Below, in pieces: positions 39,588 to 49,379 of a stretch of DNA of 64,000 nt (positions within the stretch are counted from its first letter, which is position 1; each line of letters begins with the position of its first letter). Where the stretch lies: NCBI GenBank assembly GCA_022376465.1, contig JACDTU010000022.1:62001-126000 (forward strand), in the 5' to 3' direction. Under the pieces are notes generated by a model. The model worked only from the letters and a program-made list of their open reading frames with translations. It was not told where the DNA came from and did no database searches. The position numbers and the translations under genes were made by a program. The stretch is from Cubamyces lactineus. Lineage: Eukaryota > Basidiomycota > Agaricomycetes > Polyporales > Polyporaceae.

Positions 39588-42500
39588 TCAAACTCTATCC
39601 CTTTGTCTGGTACTGCGCCGAACTGTCGGGGCGGGCGTACTGCCACCAGGCACGGGAAATGCCTGTGCCTGTGACGTCACTGCAGTGACGTCCTGCGCTC
39701 GTCCTGACCGCGTCCTTCCCTTTTGCTGCTGACCACTCGCTACAGGACGACTCCCTCGGCCTGTACCCTTCGCGCGCTGCCGTCCAGGCAGCGCCCTCCA
39801 GTCGGTCACCCCGAGAATCTCAAAGTACCGGTCCAGAGCCTCCAGCTCCTGGACGTTGGACCAGTCTTCCCAAGTCGTGTCGCCGTCAGCCCACTGAACC
39901 AAGAACAGGACGGCGTTACCCTTCCACTGGTGGGCGACTATGTCGTCCACCAAGTGCTCACGGTACGGGTCGTCTCCGAAATCATAGAAGACGTTGATGT
40001 CACGATGTGGGAACATCGTGTCATCGTTCGGTTCGTGCGGTCGTAGTCGGCTGACATGGAACGTGGGATGTATCCCCCGTCCCGCAAGTTCGGGTGGCAA
40101 CTCGAGCGTGCACGTCGACGACTCGGGCTGTGCGCGACGGATGCGGTATGGGCCGATGAACTTGGGCAGGAGCTTTGCAGCCCTGCCCTTCGGCATATTC
40201 AACTTTTCTGTGGATAAATAAGCGAGCTTACCGACTGCGAACGGATTATCATCCGATCGCCCTTCGTCACGTCGCCGCTTGTTGGCATGGTGCATCTGCT
40301 CAACACGGCTCGCGATGATGTTATCGTGAGCCTGGCGCAAGTAGTCCAGTGCCCGTTCGGCGAAATCGCGCACACCCGGTAACGCAGGTTCAGGACTAAG
40401 TTCCTGAACCATGCGTGGCATGAACCCTCCAGTGAGCTCGAAAGGTGCAAACCCGGTCGACGCGTTACGGCTCGAGTTCATCGCGAACTCGACCATCGGG
40501 ATCTTCATGGCCCAGTCGCGTTGGTCAGGTTGGACAGCTGCGCGAAGCAGCTGGGATACGGTACGGACGGCGCGTTCGCTCGCACCGTCGGTCTGCGGGT
40601 GGTACGCCGTCGACATGAGTAGCTTGGTACCGAGTAGGCGGTGTACCTCCCGCCAGAACTTGGACACAAACTTCGTGTCGCGGTCAGAGACGATGGACGT
40701 AGGTAGTCCGTGTAGGCGGACTACCTCTTTGACGAACATCCACGCGAGTTCCGATGCACGGACGGTTGTGCGCGTCGGTACGAGATGCACTGACGCAGTG
40801 AGCCGGTCGACTATAACCCACAGGTAGTCGCATCCCTCGCACTCCGGGAATGGCCCGACGAAGTCCATTGCGATGGACGACCACGGCTGGTCCGGTACCG
40901 GCAGGCTATGAAGCAGCCCTGCCGGCTTCTGCGTAGAGGACTTCGTGGTCTGACAGACCCCGCAAGTCCTGCAGAACTTCTCGATGGTTTGCCCAATGCC
41001 AGGCCACCAAAACCATCGGCGGACATAATCACTGGTCCGCCGATATCCAAGGTGTCCAAGGGTGGTGTGTGCTTGGTCTATGATCAGTTCATAGATCATA
41101 CGCCGCCCCTCCTTCACCTTCGGGATGCAGAGGACCCAGCGGTTCTCGCGGCTCAGGTGCCAGATAAGACCATCCTCGATTTTAAATCGCGGGTGGTCAC
41201 TCGGGGCCTCGAGGATTTTCTTGAATACCGTGTCCTGCGCGTAACCTTTCTGCACACAGGTCCGCAGCTGGAATCGCGACTCGACAATGGAGTCTAGTCG
41301 CGGGCCAGCGCCAGATGACTCTAGCGCAATAGGGTCACCGTCGTCGTCCGGAGGAGGAGTAGCGGCACCTGTTGGCAGGTGCCGCATGAGTTCTGCGGCC
41401 TCCACCTCACGGTCCTCACGCCGGTCAGCGATGCGAGTGGCGCGCAACTCGGCCACTCGCTGCTCCCCAAGCAAATCACACTCAGGGTCCAGTCGCACGT
41501 CTGCGGTCACCAGATCGTACGGCGGGTGAGGGGTGTTCGCGTCTTCGTGTAGGTAGTACCTCGACAAGGCGTCAGCCACCTTGTTTTTAGTACCTTCCAC
41601 CCAATGGTAGTCGCAGTCGAATCGTCCGATGTACTCGAGCCAACGATGAATACGCGGCGTCAAGTGTCGCTTGTCATTGAAGAACTTCAGTGCCCGGTGG
41701 TCGACTACGATCCGGAACTTGCGGCCAATTAACTTGTCCTCCCAGCGCATTAACGCTTCGACGACAGCTAGCGCCTCGTGCTCGGACGTGCCATAGTTGG
41801 CCTGCGCATCGGTGAATTTCTTGGACATGAACCCTGCTGGACGACACGTAGTCCAATCAGGTCCTTGCCCGTACATTGCACCGACGCCGGATGGGCACCC
41901 ATCGGTGATCACCCAGATGGGATCTGGGAGCGATGGGTCGATTGGCTTGAGAATGGGTGACTTACACGCGAGACGCTTGATCTCGTCGAAGCACTTCTGA
42001 TGCAATGGACGCCAGAAAAACTGTTGTCCATTGCGCATCATGGACGACAACGGTCCGGTGTAGCATGATACATCAGGCATAAAGTGTGCCAAATACTGTA
42101 CCAGTCCCAGGAAACGCTGAACGTCGTTCCATGTCTTAGGGACTGGCCAGTTGCGTATCCTGACCATTTTGTCCGAATCGGCGTGGAGGCCCCGGTCATC
42201 GATTAGATGACCTAAACACTCCATTGAAGATGACAGAAGGTCTGCCTTCTTCAAGCTCAGGTATAGCCGAGCTTCCCTGAGCTTCAAGAACACCCACCGG
42301 AGCGTATCAACGTGTTCCTCCAATGTGTCTGTGTAGACAAACACATCGTCGAGGTAGACGTGAACACTCTTTGACAGGCGTTCACGGAAGATATGCGTTA
42401 CCAACCTCTGAAAGGTTGATGGCGCGTTACAGTCCCCCTGTTGCATGACACGACTGACAAACGTACCAAAGGTCGTCGCGAAGGCTGTCTTGTGGACATC

Positions 42501-43115
42501 CTCATCGACTACCCTGGTCTGTTCATATGCGTCGGACATGTCGAGTTTGGAGCGATACCGCGCGCGCGCAACGTCGCTGCGAATCTGCTCCTGGTCGGGG
42601 AATGGGGTGACATCGCGAACCGTGTTGTCATTCCGTTGTCGGAGGTCGACTACTGTACGTAGTCTACCGTCCTTCTTTCGAATGCACAACATGGGCGCAG
42701 CCTGTGGCACAGGCTGCGCCTCCCACCATCCAGCATTGATATAATGCTGAATCTTGTCACTGAGCTGCGCTCGGAGCGCCTCCGGGCACCGCGGCAGGTG
42801 GTATGAGTACCGTTTGCTCTCATCGATAAGGGGTATTGTATGATTGACCTCCCGAAGCGGTGGCAGCCCGGGAGGCACCGGCTGAAATAGGTCCTCGAAT
42901 TCGTGCAGCAATTCTGCCCGAATTTGCTGTAACTCCTCCTCGCTTTCCCGACGCAGCGAGCACGAGGGGGTCTCGTGCTCACGGGCCGTTGATGTATGAT
43001 CACCGGCCGATGCTTGAGCCACCATCGAGTCACTGGAACTCAATGGGGCTGCCTGAGCCGGTGCAGCTCTGGCTGCCGCCAGTGTCGTGACCTGCTCAGG
43101 CATAGGGGCCAGCAC
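39588..43115 (-). CDS. pol: Pol of element 2: reverse transcriptase, RNase H, integrase, chromodomain-like tail
   Basis: About 1171-1175 residues; the first ATG of the frame is at 43103, and the frame begins right after the TAA of gag (43119-43121) without shifting. Reverse transcriptase active site VHVYLDDVFVYT at about 250; RNase H with WVITDGCPSGVGAMYG and TSEHEALAVVEAL; integrase finger QAHTTLGHLG...CRTCGVCQ and core IAMDFVGPF, SIVSDRDTKFVSKFW, HPQTDGASERAVR; chromodomain-like segment near 1060-1110 (HQWKGNAVLFLVQWADGDTT) and a basic tail. No protease is in this ORF; it sits at the end of gag. Expression needs stop read-through or reinitiation. Confidence 0.95.
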   Translation of the reverse strand: MLAPMPEQVTTLAAARAAPAQAAPLSSSDSMVAQASAGDHTSTAREHETPSCSLRRESEEELQQIRAELLHEFEDLFQPVPPGLPPLREVNHTIPLIDESKRYSYHLPRCPEALRAQLSDKIQHYINAGWWEAQPVPQAAPMLCIRKKDGRLRTVVDLRQRNDNTVRDVTPFPDQEQIRSDVARARYRSKLDMSDAYEQTRVVDEDVHKTAFATTFGTFVSRVMQQGDCNAPSTFQRLVTHIFRERLSKSVHVYLDDVFVYTDTLEEHVDTLRWVFLKLREARLYLSLKKADLLSSSMECLGHLIDDRGLHADSDKMVRIRNWPVPKTWNDVQRFLGLVQYLAHFMPDVSCYTGPLSSMMRNGQQFFWRPLHQKCFDEIKRLACKSPILKPIDPSLPDPIWVITDGCPSGVGAMYGQGPDWTTCRPAGFMSKKFTDAQANYGTSEHEALAVVEALMRWEDKLIGRKFRIVVDHRALKFFNDKRHLTPRIHRWLEYIGRFDCDYHWVEGTKNKVADALSRYYLHEDANTPHPPYDLVTADVRLDPECDLLGEQRVAELRATRIADRREDREVEAAELMRHLPTGAATPPPDDDGDPIALESSGAGPRLDSIVESRFQLRTCVQKGYAQDTVFKKILEAPSDHPRFKIEDGLIWHLSRENRWVLCIPKVKEGRRMIYELIIDQAHTTLGHLGYRRTSDYVRRWFWWPGIGQTIEKFCRTCGVCQTTKSSTQKPAGLLHSLPVPDQPWSSIAMDFVGPFPECEGCDYLWVIVDRLTASVHLVPTRTTVRASELAWMFVKEVVRLHGLPTSIVSDRDTKFVSKFWREVHRLLGTKLLMSTAYHPQTDGASERAVRTVSQLLRAAVQPDQRDWAMKIPMVEFAMNSSRNASTGFAPFELTGGFMPRMVQELSPEPALPGVRDFAERALDYLRQAHDNIIASRVEQMHHANKRRRDEGRSDDNPFAVGKLAYLSTEKLNMPKGRAAKLLPKFIGPYRIRRAQPESSTCTLELPPELAGRGIHPTFHVSRLRPHEPNDDTMFPHRDINVFYDFGDDPYREHLVDDIVAHQWKGNAVLFLVQWADGDTTWEDWSNVQELEALDRYFEILGVTDWRALPGRQRAKGTGRGSRPVASGQQQKGRTRSGRAQDVTAVTSQAQAFPVPGGSTPAPTVRRSTRQRDRV

Positions 43116-43118
43116 GAG

Positions 43119-43121
43119 TTA
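43119..43121 (-). promoter_or_regulatory. single in-frame TAA between gag-protease and pol of element 2
   Basis: Gag ends ...GTSRRE TAA, followed in the same frame by CTC GTG CTG GCC CCT ATG (ATG at 43103). Read-through would insert one residue and give a direct Gag-Pol fusion; reinitiation at the ATG 15 nt later is the alternative. Confidence 0.7.
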
Positions 43122-46100
43122 TTCGCGCCGGCTAGTGCCTTCCTGAGCCCCACCCTTTGCGCGCGGAGCATGCCGCGCGCTGCGCCTGCGCAGGTTGTCC
43201 TGCACTTGCGCTCGGGACAGAGCCGGATATGCTTGTCCATCGATATGGACGCAACTGTTCTTGAAGTCAAGCATCACGCCAAACCTTCGAAGGAAGGGCG
43301 TGCCCAGGACCGCATCGTAGCGGTCCAGATTCGCAATGTCGAAGTACACTTCGGCACCGAATGTGCCCAGCGTAAGTGGAGCTCGGGTGCCGTAGTTGAT
43401 GCGCGAGCGACTGCCCGCGCACCCTAATTGAAGGATTGCCGGGTTCTTTAACCGTATGATGTCACAGCGAGCGACTTGCGCCAAGTCGTTGCTAAGCATC
43501 TCGGTAGTGCTGCCGGCATCGCACAGTGTCAACGCACCAAGTCCGTTGATGTTGAGCATGAGTATAATGCACTCCTGCTCGCCTTCAGACAGAAGTGGGC
43601 GTCGTCCTGCGCGGGCGTGAGTTACAAATGTGTCGTTTGTAACTGTCATGGCAAAGAAGTGCGCCGTGGTCCGGCACACTTGGTCGTAATCCGGTGGTTC
43701 GATGTCGCTGTCCGGTGGGAGTGGTTCCCCCCGGACGACACTGAGGAGCTGTCGGTTGACGCGCTCGAGTTCAGTGTCATCATGCGATGGTATCGCCTCC
43801 TCCTCCTCGTCATCCGAGGGTGGCAGTGTAGCAATACGTTCGGCTGTCAGTCGCCCACGGATTCGCTCAGCTTGTCCTTCAATCGCAGAGAGCCGCCTGG
43901 CATTGGGGTCCAGGCCTTCGCTCTCCCGATAGAGCGCACGCGCGAGTTCCTGCCGTGTCCAGATGAGCGAGGTCCGTAAAGCTGAAGCTTGATCGCGAAC
44001 ACGATCTAGCTGTTGCAGCAAGTACGTGTTCTGTGCACTCATCCGGTACGCTACCATAAGTAGGTGCGTGAGGTCCTCGTCGGAACGGTCAGAATCCACG
44101 AACTCTGTCCATGCGCGATCGAGGGCAGCAAACAACGACTGCTCCAGTCGATGACGCTCCGGATCGGGCTCCATGAGCCGGATCAGCTCATCATTGCTGG
44201 GATCGTCTCTGTCCTCTGGGATGGTTTCCAACTCAGGAAGGTCGGCGTACACGTCATCGCCGTCCTCAAGGGCGGGGCTATTGACCTCGCCCATTGGAAT
44301 CCGGAGGTAGTTCCTCCGAAGGGAGTGGATATCCACTGGACCCAAGTCTTCAAACGGGTACAGATAGCCGGAGAGTTCGTGCTCGCGTGCGTCCGCAGAT
44401 TGGGATTCTGGAGTGTGATCCAGAATCTCTGCGTCCTCGCTATCCGATACGCTCGACTCGGAGGCGTCCTGTACAATACGCATGCTGCCGTACCAGACCA
44501 CACTGTTGTGGTCTGAGAACGCAGCATCGTCATTGTAGTCTTCGTCGTACTGGGACCCACCGATGCCATCGAGGTAGTCCCCTTCCGAGTCATAGGTAAC
44601 AACAGGGTTGTCCTCCTCAGTGGATTCCGGAGTCTCCTCCGGGGTGTCCTCAAGTGGTTCATCCTTGGCGGTATCGTCGTTCGGGGGCTGCACAGGCTCC
44701 ACCTGATCGGTATAGCTTTCAGCAGCGTCTTCATCCTGCGGTGCGTCAAGTATGTCGTCTTCCACGACGCGCGCTGCCCGTAGTCGAGGAGCGCGATTCT
44801 TCGGACACTGAGTAGAGATGTGGCCGTACTCACGACAGTTGTAACACTGTACGCGAGTCGAGTTCAGGTTAGGCCCTGAACTCCCCGTCCCGCGCTCTGG
44901 GGCTCGTCGAGGCGCTGTGCTAGCAGTTTGCTTGGCACTTGCATCCCCTCGGTTTCCCTCGCGCGGGCTTGGTTTCACCAGAGGACGGGGTCCTCCAGTT
45001 GTCAGTGGCCTCGTCGGGTTGGGATGCATACTGTGAGCACGCGAGTGGGATGGAGCCCCAACCACACGTGTGTGACCACCCGTGCGGTCAGGAGGCCGTG
45101 TGTTCCGTGTTTGTTCACGGTTCTGGCCTTGCGCTCTCCTCGAGATGCGCCATTCCTCCAGCGTGCGGTTGCTGTTCTCCTGTAGTAGTGCCGCTGCCCG
45201 GATTTCCCAGGCTGTAGAGCGCTCAATTGAAATGTTGCGGGCGCTGAACATCGGGGTACAGATGTCCTCCGGTAGGGCATCCACGAAACGCGCCTTGAAT
45301 GAGTAATCATCCGGCGGTTCTGGCATCTTGCGGGCGAGTGATACCAGGGTATCCCACAGCCCGATGACACCCGTCTCGCGGCGGTATCGAATCCGATGGA
45401 ATCGGTCAACGGCCGTGCGGGCCGTTGACTTGTGGATGAAACGTAGGTACAACGAACAGATAGTCTGTTCGAAGTCCCAGTTCCGTCCGATGCCGTCAAA
45501 GCTATCGATGGCGTTGTCGTACCATGCTCGGGCTTCCTTTGTCAGGTATTGCCCAAGCAGCTGGATGCGGTCGGCATCCAGCTCTTGTCCGACAACGCGC
45601 CCGAGGCAGAGCCAGCGGAGGAAGGATTTGAGCCAGCTCATAAAGAGTTCCTCGTCATCCTCCCCTCCGTACTTTTCCGGTGCCGGAATGTTCTTGAGGT
45701 TCTTCAAGGCCGGCAGTTCAGGCAGATCCAACAGTACGCGTTCCTGTATCGCAGCTCGGATCACTCCGAGCTGCTTACTCGTGTACTCGGCGTTGGGATC
45801 TGCCTCAAGGCCATGTGTGAGGTATCCTGCCCGTTCAATAGATAAATACGAGGGGCCCCTCTCGTAGTGCGCAGAGGATTGCTCCCTTGCGCGATTCGCG
45901 GGGCCCCGGCTCGAGCTTTTACGACTCGAGTCAGTCGGCCTCATGGGGTCCATGTGTGGCGGGGGCGTTCCTCCACCGCCGCCGCCGGCTCCGACACTCT
46001 GCCTTCCCTGGTGGTACCCATTCGCGCCCTGTGGGGTCGGTGCGCGAGTGTTGGTCCCAGAGGGAAGGCGCCATGCCCCAGATTCTTCAGGCTTGAATTC

Positions 46101-47069
46101 CGCGCGAGGATCATCCTGAGGCGTCGTGTACCGCCGCCTCCCTTGACGAAGGTGGTTTTCGTATTCCTGTTCCCGCGCGTCACTGTTGACATGGCGTGAG
46201 TATATCTCACGCCATTGTTCTTCCGCTCTGGCGTTCCGTTCGCGAACTCCGGCCTCGTACCGCTCGCGAGCAATGTAATAGTTTTGCTCACTTTGCCGTC
46301 TGCGGTACTCGTCCGAGTCCTCGCCGGGGCTGCGGGCGCGGAATAGGTAAGCACGTTCATCGGGACGTACGCGCGACGCCACGTCCGGAGCTGGGTTGAA
46401 TGCCTCGTCCTCGGGTTCGTCCGCTTGACGTAGGACGGACTCTCCGGACACGGCATTGGACGGGCTTGGCATTCCGTTTTCCCTGTCAATAGCTGCGATC
46501 TCCCGGGCCATTTCCAGGCCCTGGGAAAACATCAGCCTTCGAGCGCGTGCCTTGTCCTGTACCGTCCGGATGCGCTTGGTCAGCTCGACGTGCTGCTTGA
46601 GCAAGTTCTGCTGCCACTCCATGCACACTTGAAGTTCCCCTTCGAGTGCGTCATAGAGTTCATGCGTGATATCCGCGAGTTCGCTGTTTGCATCTGGACG
46701 TACGAGTTCCAGACGCTCTTCGCGCCCTTCGGATTTTGCTTGGACGCTCGCCTCGCGTGGACGCGGCGATGCGTCTGTTGTGATCTCAAGTGGTGCAGGT
46801 CTTGCGTTCACAGACACAGTGTCTACGGGTTTGGGCGGGCCGGCTATCAAAGCCGGCTCGCTGCTCTCTGCTTCGTTTGGAAGCAGCGCATTAGCAGCTG
46901 TTAGTTCTTCTGCTAACGTCGTGAGCTCCCGAGGCTGGTCTGGCCCCGCGCCTTCTTGGAGGTGAAAGTTGCCGTTCTCCTCTATTGCGTCGGGGGTATC
47001 CTCCTTAGCGGCTGCGTCGGGCGGTTCTGCCCGGCGTTTGCCTTTCGTTCGTAGGTTCCGGGCCGTCAT
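43119..47069 (-). CDS. gag: Gag-protease polyprotein of element 2 (1316 aa)
   Basis: Residues 1-420 are charged, low-complexity and include a likely coiled coil (VCMEWQQNLLKQHVELTKRI). The capsid-like part is at about 440-620 (NIPAPEKYGGEDDEELFMSW; LGQYLTKEARAWYDNAID; FRHRI-type helix TAVDRFHRIRYRRETG). A CCHC knuckle CYNCREYGHISTQC is near 740. A long acidic region follows. An aspartic protease lies near 1150-1280 with active-site ALTLCDAGSTTEML and ILGTPFLRRFG-like flap/ending (VLGTPFLRRFGVMLDF). The catalytic triad reads DAG where most Ty3 proteases have DTG or DSG. The ATG follows the 5' LTR by 39 nt. Confidence 0.93.
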   Translation of the reverse strand: MTARNLRTKGKRRAEPPDAAAKEDTPDAIEENGNFHLQEGAGPDQPRELTTLAEELTAANALLPNEAESSEPALIAGPPKPVDTVSVNARPAPLEITTDASPRPREASVQAKSEGREERLELVRPDANSELADITHELYDALEGELQVCMEWQQNLLKQHVELTKRIRTVQDKARARRLMFSQGLEMAREIAAIDRENGMPSPSNAVSGESVLRQADEPEDEAFNPAPDVASRVRPDERAYLFRARSPGEDSDEYRRRQSEQNYYIARERYEAGVRERNARAEEQWREIYSRHVNSDAREQEYENHLRQGRRRYTTPQDDPRAEFKPEESGAWRLPSGTNTRAPTPQGANGYHQGRQSVGAGGGGGGTPPPHMDPMRPTDSSRKSSSRGPANRAREQSSAHYERGPSYLSIERAGYLTHGLEADPNAEYTSKQLGVIRAAIQERVLLDLPELPALKNLKNIPAPEKYGGEDDEELFMSWLKSFLRWLCLGRVVGQELDADRIQLLGQYLTKEARAWYDNAIDSFDGIGRNWDFEQTICSLYLRFIHKSTARTAVDRFHRIRYRRETGVIGLWDTLVSLARKMPEPPDDYSFKARFVDALPEDICTPMFSARNISIERSTAWEIRAAALLQENSNRTLEEWRISRRAQGQNREQTRNTRPPDRTGGHTRVVGAPSHSRAHSMHPNPTRPLTTGGPRPLVKPSPREGNRGDASAKQTASTAPRRAPERGTGSSGPNLNSTRVQCYNCREYGHISTQCPKNRAPRLRAARVVEDDILDAPQDEDAAESYTDQVEPVQPPNDDTAKDEPLEDTPEETPESTEEDNPVVTYDSEGDYLDGIGGSQYDEDYNDDAAFSDHNSVVWYGSMRIVQDASESSVSDSEDAEILDHTPESQSADAREHELSGYLYPFEDLGPVDIHSLRRNYLRIPMGEVNSPALEDGDDVYADLPELETIPEDRDDPSNDELIRLMEPDPERHRLEQSLFAALDRAWTEFVDSDRSDEDLTHLLMVAYRMSAQNTYLLQQLDRVRDQASALRTSLIWTRQELARALYRESEGLDPNARRLSAIEGQAERIRGRLTAERIATLPPSDDEEEEAIPSHDDTELERVNRQLLSVVRGEPLPPDSDIEPPDYDQVCRTTAHFFAMTVTNDTFVTHARAGRRPLLSEGEQECIILMLNINGLGALTLCDAGSTTEMLSNDLAQVARCDIIRLKNPAILQLGCAGSRSRINYGTRAPLTLGTFGAEVYFDIANLDRYDAVLGTPFLRRFGVMLDFKNSCVHIDGQAYPALSRAQVQDNLRRRSARHAPRAKGGAQEGTSRRE

Positions 47070-47108
47070 AGAGCCTGGAGTTGTAGACTGTGCAGGAGCG
47101 TAAAAAAG

Positions 47109-47297
47109 TGTAAGTTGTTTGACGCTTCGGGCACCCGATATACGCTGAACCGAGTCTATACAACTCTAGGTGCGTTACGACGGGTACAAAAAGCGTGTCT
47201 CTCTCGATCCCGGGCGCGCGCGTTGTGTCGCGCGCGCCAGCCACTACTGTATAGTACCTGATAGGCGCTCAGCTGCTAGCCGAGCGCCGCCCTTACA
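47109..47297 (-). repeat. 5' LTR of element 2 (minus orientation)
   Basis: 189 bp with 6-bp inverted ends. The sequence after it on the minus strand (CTTTTTTACGCTCCTGCAC) does not match the 3' end of any tRNA seen here, so the primer is unidentified. Confidence 0.95.
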
Positions 47298-47302
47298 CGG
47301 GT
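47298..47302. repeat. right 5-bp target-site duplication of element 2
   Basis: CGGGT, same as 36147-36151. Confidence 0.95.
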
Positions 47303-47650
47303 ACGCCAGAAGACGCCGGCAGGCGTGGATGCAGTGCACAACTTTGGATTCTGCACGGTGACTCGTGAAGTGTCTCTGTGTGCACATCATCTACCCGCTC
47401 TTCGTCGTGGGGCTACTGTCTTCCGCCTCAACCGGTAAAACGGGGGTGCTGCGCGGCATCGAGACGGGGTGCAAGCTCGGATGGATATAAAGGATGGCGG
47501 GGATGCGAGGAAAGGAGGCAGCACCGCCGTCCGTTTCCTCCTTCTCCTTCTTGTTCTCGCCGCTCCCGAGTTCTCTCTCTGTTAGACTCTAGTAGATCGT
47601 CCGCCGCTGTCGTCAGCCCTTACACTCATTCTCTTTGATCCTCGAACAAG
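47303..47650 (+). promoter_or_regulatory. promoter of the secreted protein gene at 47651
   Basis: A TATAAA box at 47486-47491 is followed by a CT-rich stretch (about 47520-47580) and the ATG at 47651, a layout usual for strongly expressed basidiomycete genes. Element 2 inserted only about 190 bp upstream of the TATA box. Confidence 0.55.
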
Positions 47651-48812
47651 ATGATGCACCTCCTGAACTTCGTCCTCGCCGCCCTCGCCGCTAGCCGCGG
47701 TAAGTCCTGTCCACTTCCATTGCACTTGTACACATGCTAACGCTTCACCATTCCATACAGGCCTTGCCGCCCCCGTCGACGCCACCGTCAACGCGATTGC
47801 GGGCCCCATCGCCGGTGTTGCTGGAGTTGTTCTCCCCGCACCCGCATCCGTCTCCGCTACTGGCGCCGCTGGAGTGACCGCCACCTCTGCGTCCGCTTCC
47901 GCTTCCCTGGTCGCGCGCGTCACATACATCCCCACGGAGAGTAACACCTTCCTGACGACCACCGCGTACCCCAGCGCAGTGCAGGCGGCGGCCTCGGGCC
48001 TTCCTGCTAACATCGAGGACGTCGAGACTCAGACGACGGCCGTGCCCTCCTCTGTGCCTTCGGTCTCGCAGTCTGCTGTTTCGACCGTCGAGACGTCCGT
48101 TCCGGCTCTCGCAGCACGTCAGGGCGGCCCCATCGAAGTGACGAGCGTACCCATCGAGTCGTTGGCGGCAGCCGTGCCCACCTCGAGCTCTTCTTCTCCT
48201 CGCTTCCCCGACGTCGAGACCCAGCTTGTCCCCGTGAACAACCTCGTTCCCCGCCAGAGCGAGATCTTGTCTTCCACGGCAGTTGTAAGCACGAGGATCC
48301 TAACCGTGACGAGCAGCGTGAACGTCGACGCTGTGTCGACCTCCATCCCTGTGTCGACGTCTGTCCCCGTGTCGACTTCCGTTCCCGTCTCGACTGCTCT
48401 CCCGGTCTCAGCCAGCACCCCTGCGGCGGCGACGGCTGCGCTCGCAGAGACGAGCTCGCTCCCCAACGTGAGCAGCTCCGCAGCGGCCGTAGCGAGCAGC
48501 ATCGTCCCCCGCGCCGCCGATGACCTCACCGTCACCTCCACCCTCCTCTCCGCGACCTTGGCCGTCTCCACAGCCAAGGTTGCGGTCCCCTCTGAGGCAG
48601 CATCCGTCTCAACCTCGGTCGTCGACACATCTTCCGTTGAGGCTGCTGTGTCTTCTGCGCCCTGCAGTGCGCATGCGCAGGCGCACGAGGTCGTGAGCTC
48701 GACGGTGTCGGTCGTCGGCTCGGTGCTGAGCACGCCCGCGGCGGCTTCCACGGACGTGAAGGTCCCCAGTGCGAGCAGCGTTGTTCCCACCTCGATCAGC
48801 ACTCAGGCGTAG
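47651..48812 (+). CDS. secreted Ser/Ala/Val/Thr-rich protein (366 aa), signal-peptide-exon family
   Basis: Exon 1 is 47651-47699 (49 nt, MMHLLNFVLAALAASR); a phase-1 intron (47700-47760; CTAAC branch point) follows; exon 2 is 47761-48812. The signal peptide is very like that of the gene at 14299-14990. The mature protein is low-complexity with a short VSTSVPVSTS repeat (about 200-220) and two cysteines at most. Four spaced single-Arg sites (LVAR, ALAAR-Q, LVPR-Q, IVPR-A) divide it into blocks; Pro-Arg sites can be cut by kexin-like proteases, so processing is possible. No GPI signal is visible at the C-terminus. The role is unknown. Confidence 0.8.
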
Positions 48813-49282
48813 ACCATCACTACTACTCGCTCGAGGTGAGCTTTTGATCCATGCCCGGTGTCGAAGCACATCTCACGCAGCGGCTTCGCAGAACCAGAAC
48901 CTATCTAAATATAAATTACGAAGGAGCATCTGTGCTGCGCGACGCGTGGCTTACCCATGCAACCCTCATACGATCGTCCCGCTCGTTTACAGTTAGACGC
49001 CACGACCAGCACTGTAGTTAATCTGCCTAATACATGCGACGGCACGGCGGTTCCCGGGCCCCTCCATGCTTTCCTTCTCATCTCGTGCGCGTGGCAACAA
49101 GTCAGAGAGGATCGCAAGACTTCCGACGGCGATCCCTTTCCTTAGTATGTGATAGTGAACAACAGCTCGAAAGGCCCACAGGACAGAGATCCAAAAAAAA
49201 AACATGATCATATCTATATAACTACTGTACTACTCACAACACTCCAGTGAGTAGGAGAAAAAACCCGCCCAATGAGCATGTA
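48813..49282. other. intergenic, no gene recognised
   Basis: 3' flank of the secreted protein gene. A run of A (49193-49203) and an A run at about 49258-49263 that would terminate the minus-strand tRNA. Confidence 0.45.
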
Positions 49283-49379
49283 CGACACCAGTAGGGTTCG
49301 AACCTACGCTCCCAGAGGGAAACAGATTGTAAAGCCACGAGGTTCTAATCTGTCGCCTTAACCACTTGGCTATAGTGTC
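49283..49379 (-). tRNA. tRNA-Ser (AGA) with a 15-nt intron
   Basis: Mature sequence as for the gene at 17531-17626; the intron is CCTCGTGGCTTTACA. A TTTTTT Pol III terminator lies about 20 nt downstream on the minus strand. Confidence 0.95.

Larger units (their letters stand above)
36152..47297 (-). mobile_element. Ty3/gypsy LTR retrotransposon with an additional 3' ORF, apparently intact (element 2)
   Basis: 11,146 bp, bounded by identical 189-bp LTRs (TGTAAG...CTTACA) and a CGGGT duplication. On the minus strand: LTR, 39-nt leader, gag-protease (1316 codons), one TAA, pol (reverse transcriptase, RNase H, integrase, chromodomain-like tail) in the same frame, then an unrelated 799-codon ORF, a 690-nt noncoding stretch, a purine tract and LTR. 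RT before integrase defines Ty3/gypsy. Identical LTRs and intact frames indicate recent movement. It is unlike element 1 in LTR size, protease placement (inside the gag ORF) and type of extra ORF. Confidence 0.96.

Noticed and set aside
47090..47108. Priming of element 2 by tRNA-Ser
   Set aside because: TACGCTCC after the LTR matches only 8 nt of the interior of tRNA-Ser(AGA), not its 3' end; too short to trust. A partial complementarity of the leader to GAGTTGTA in the LTR is likewise weak.
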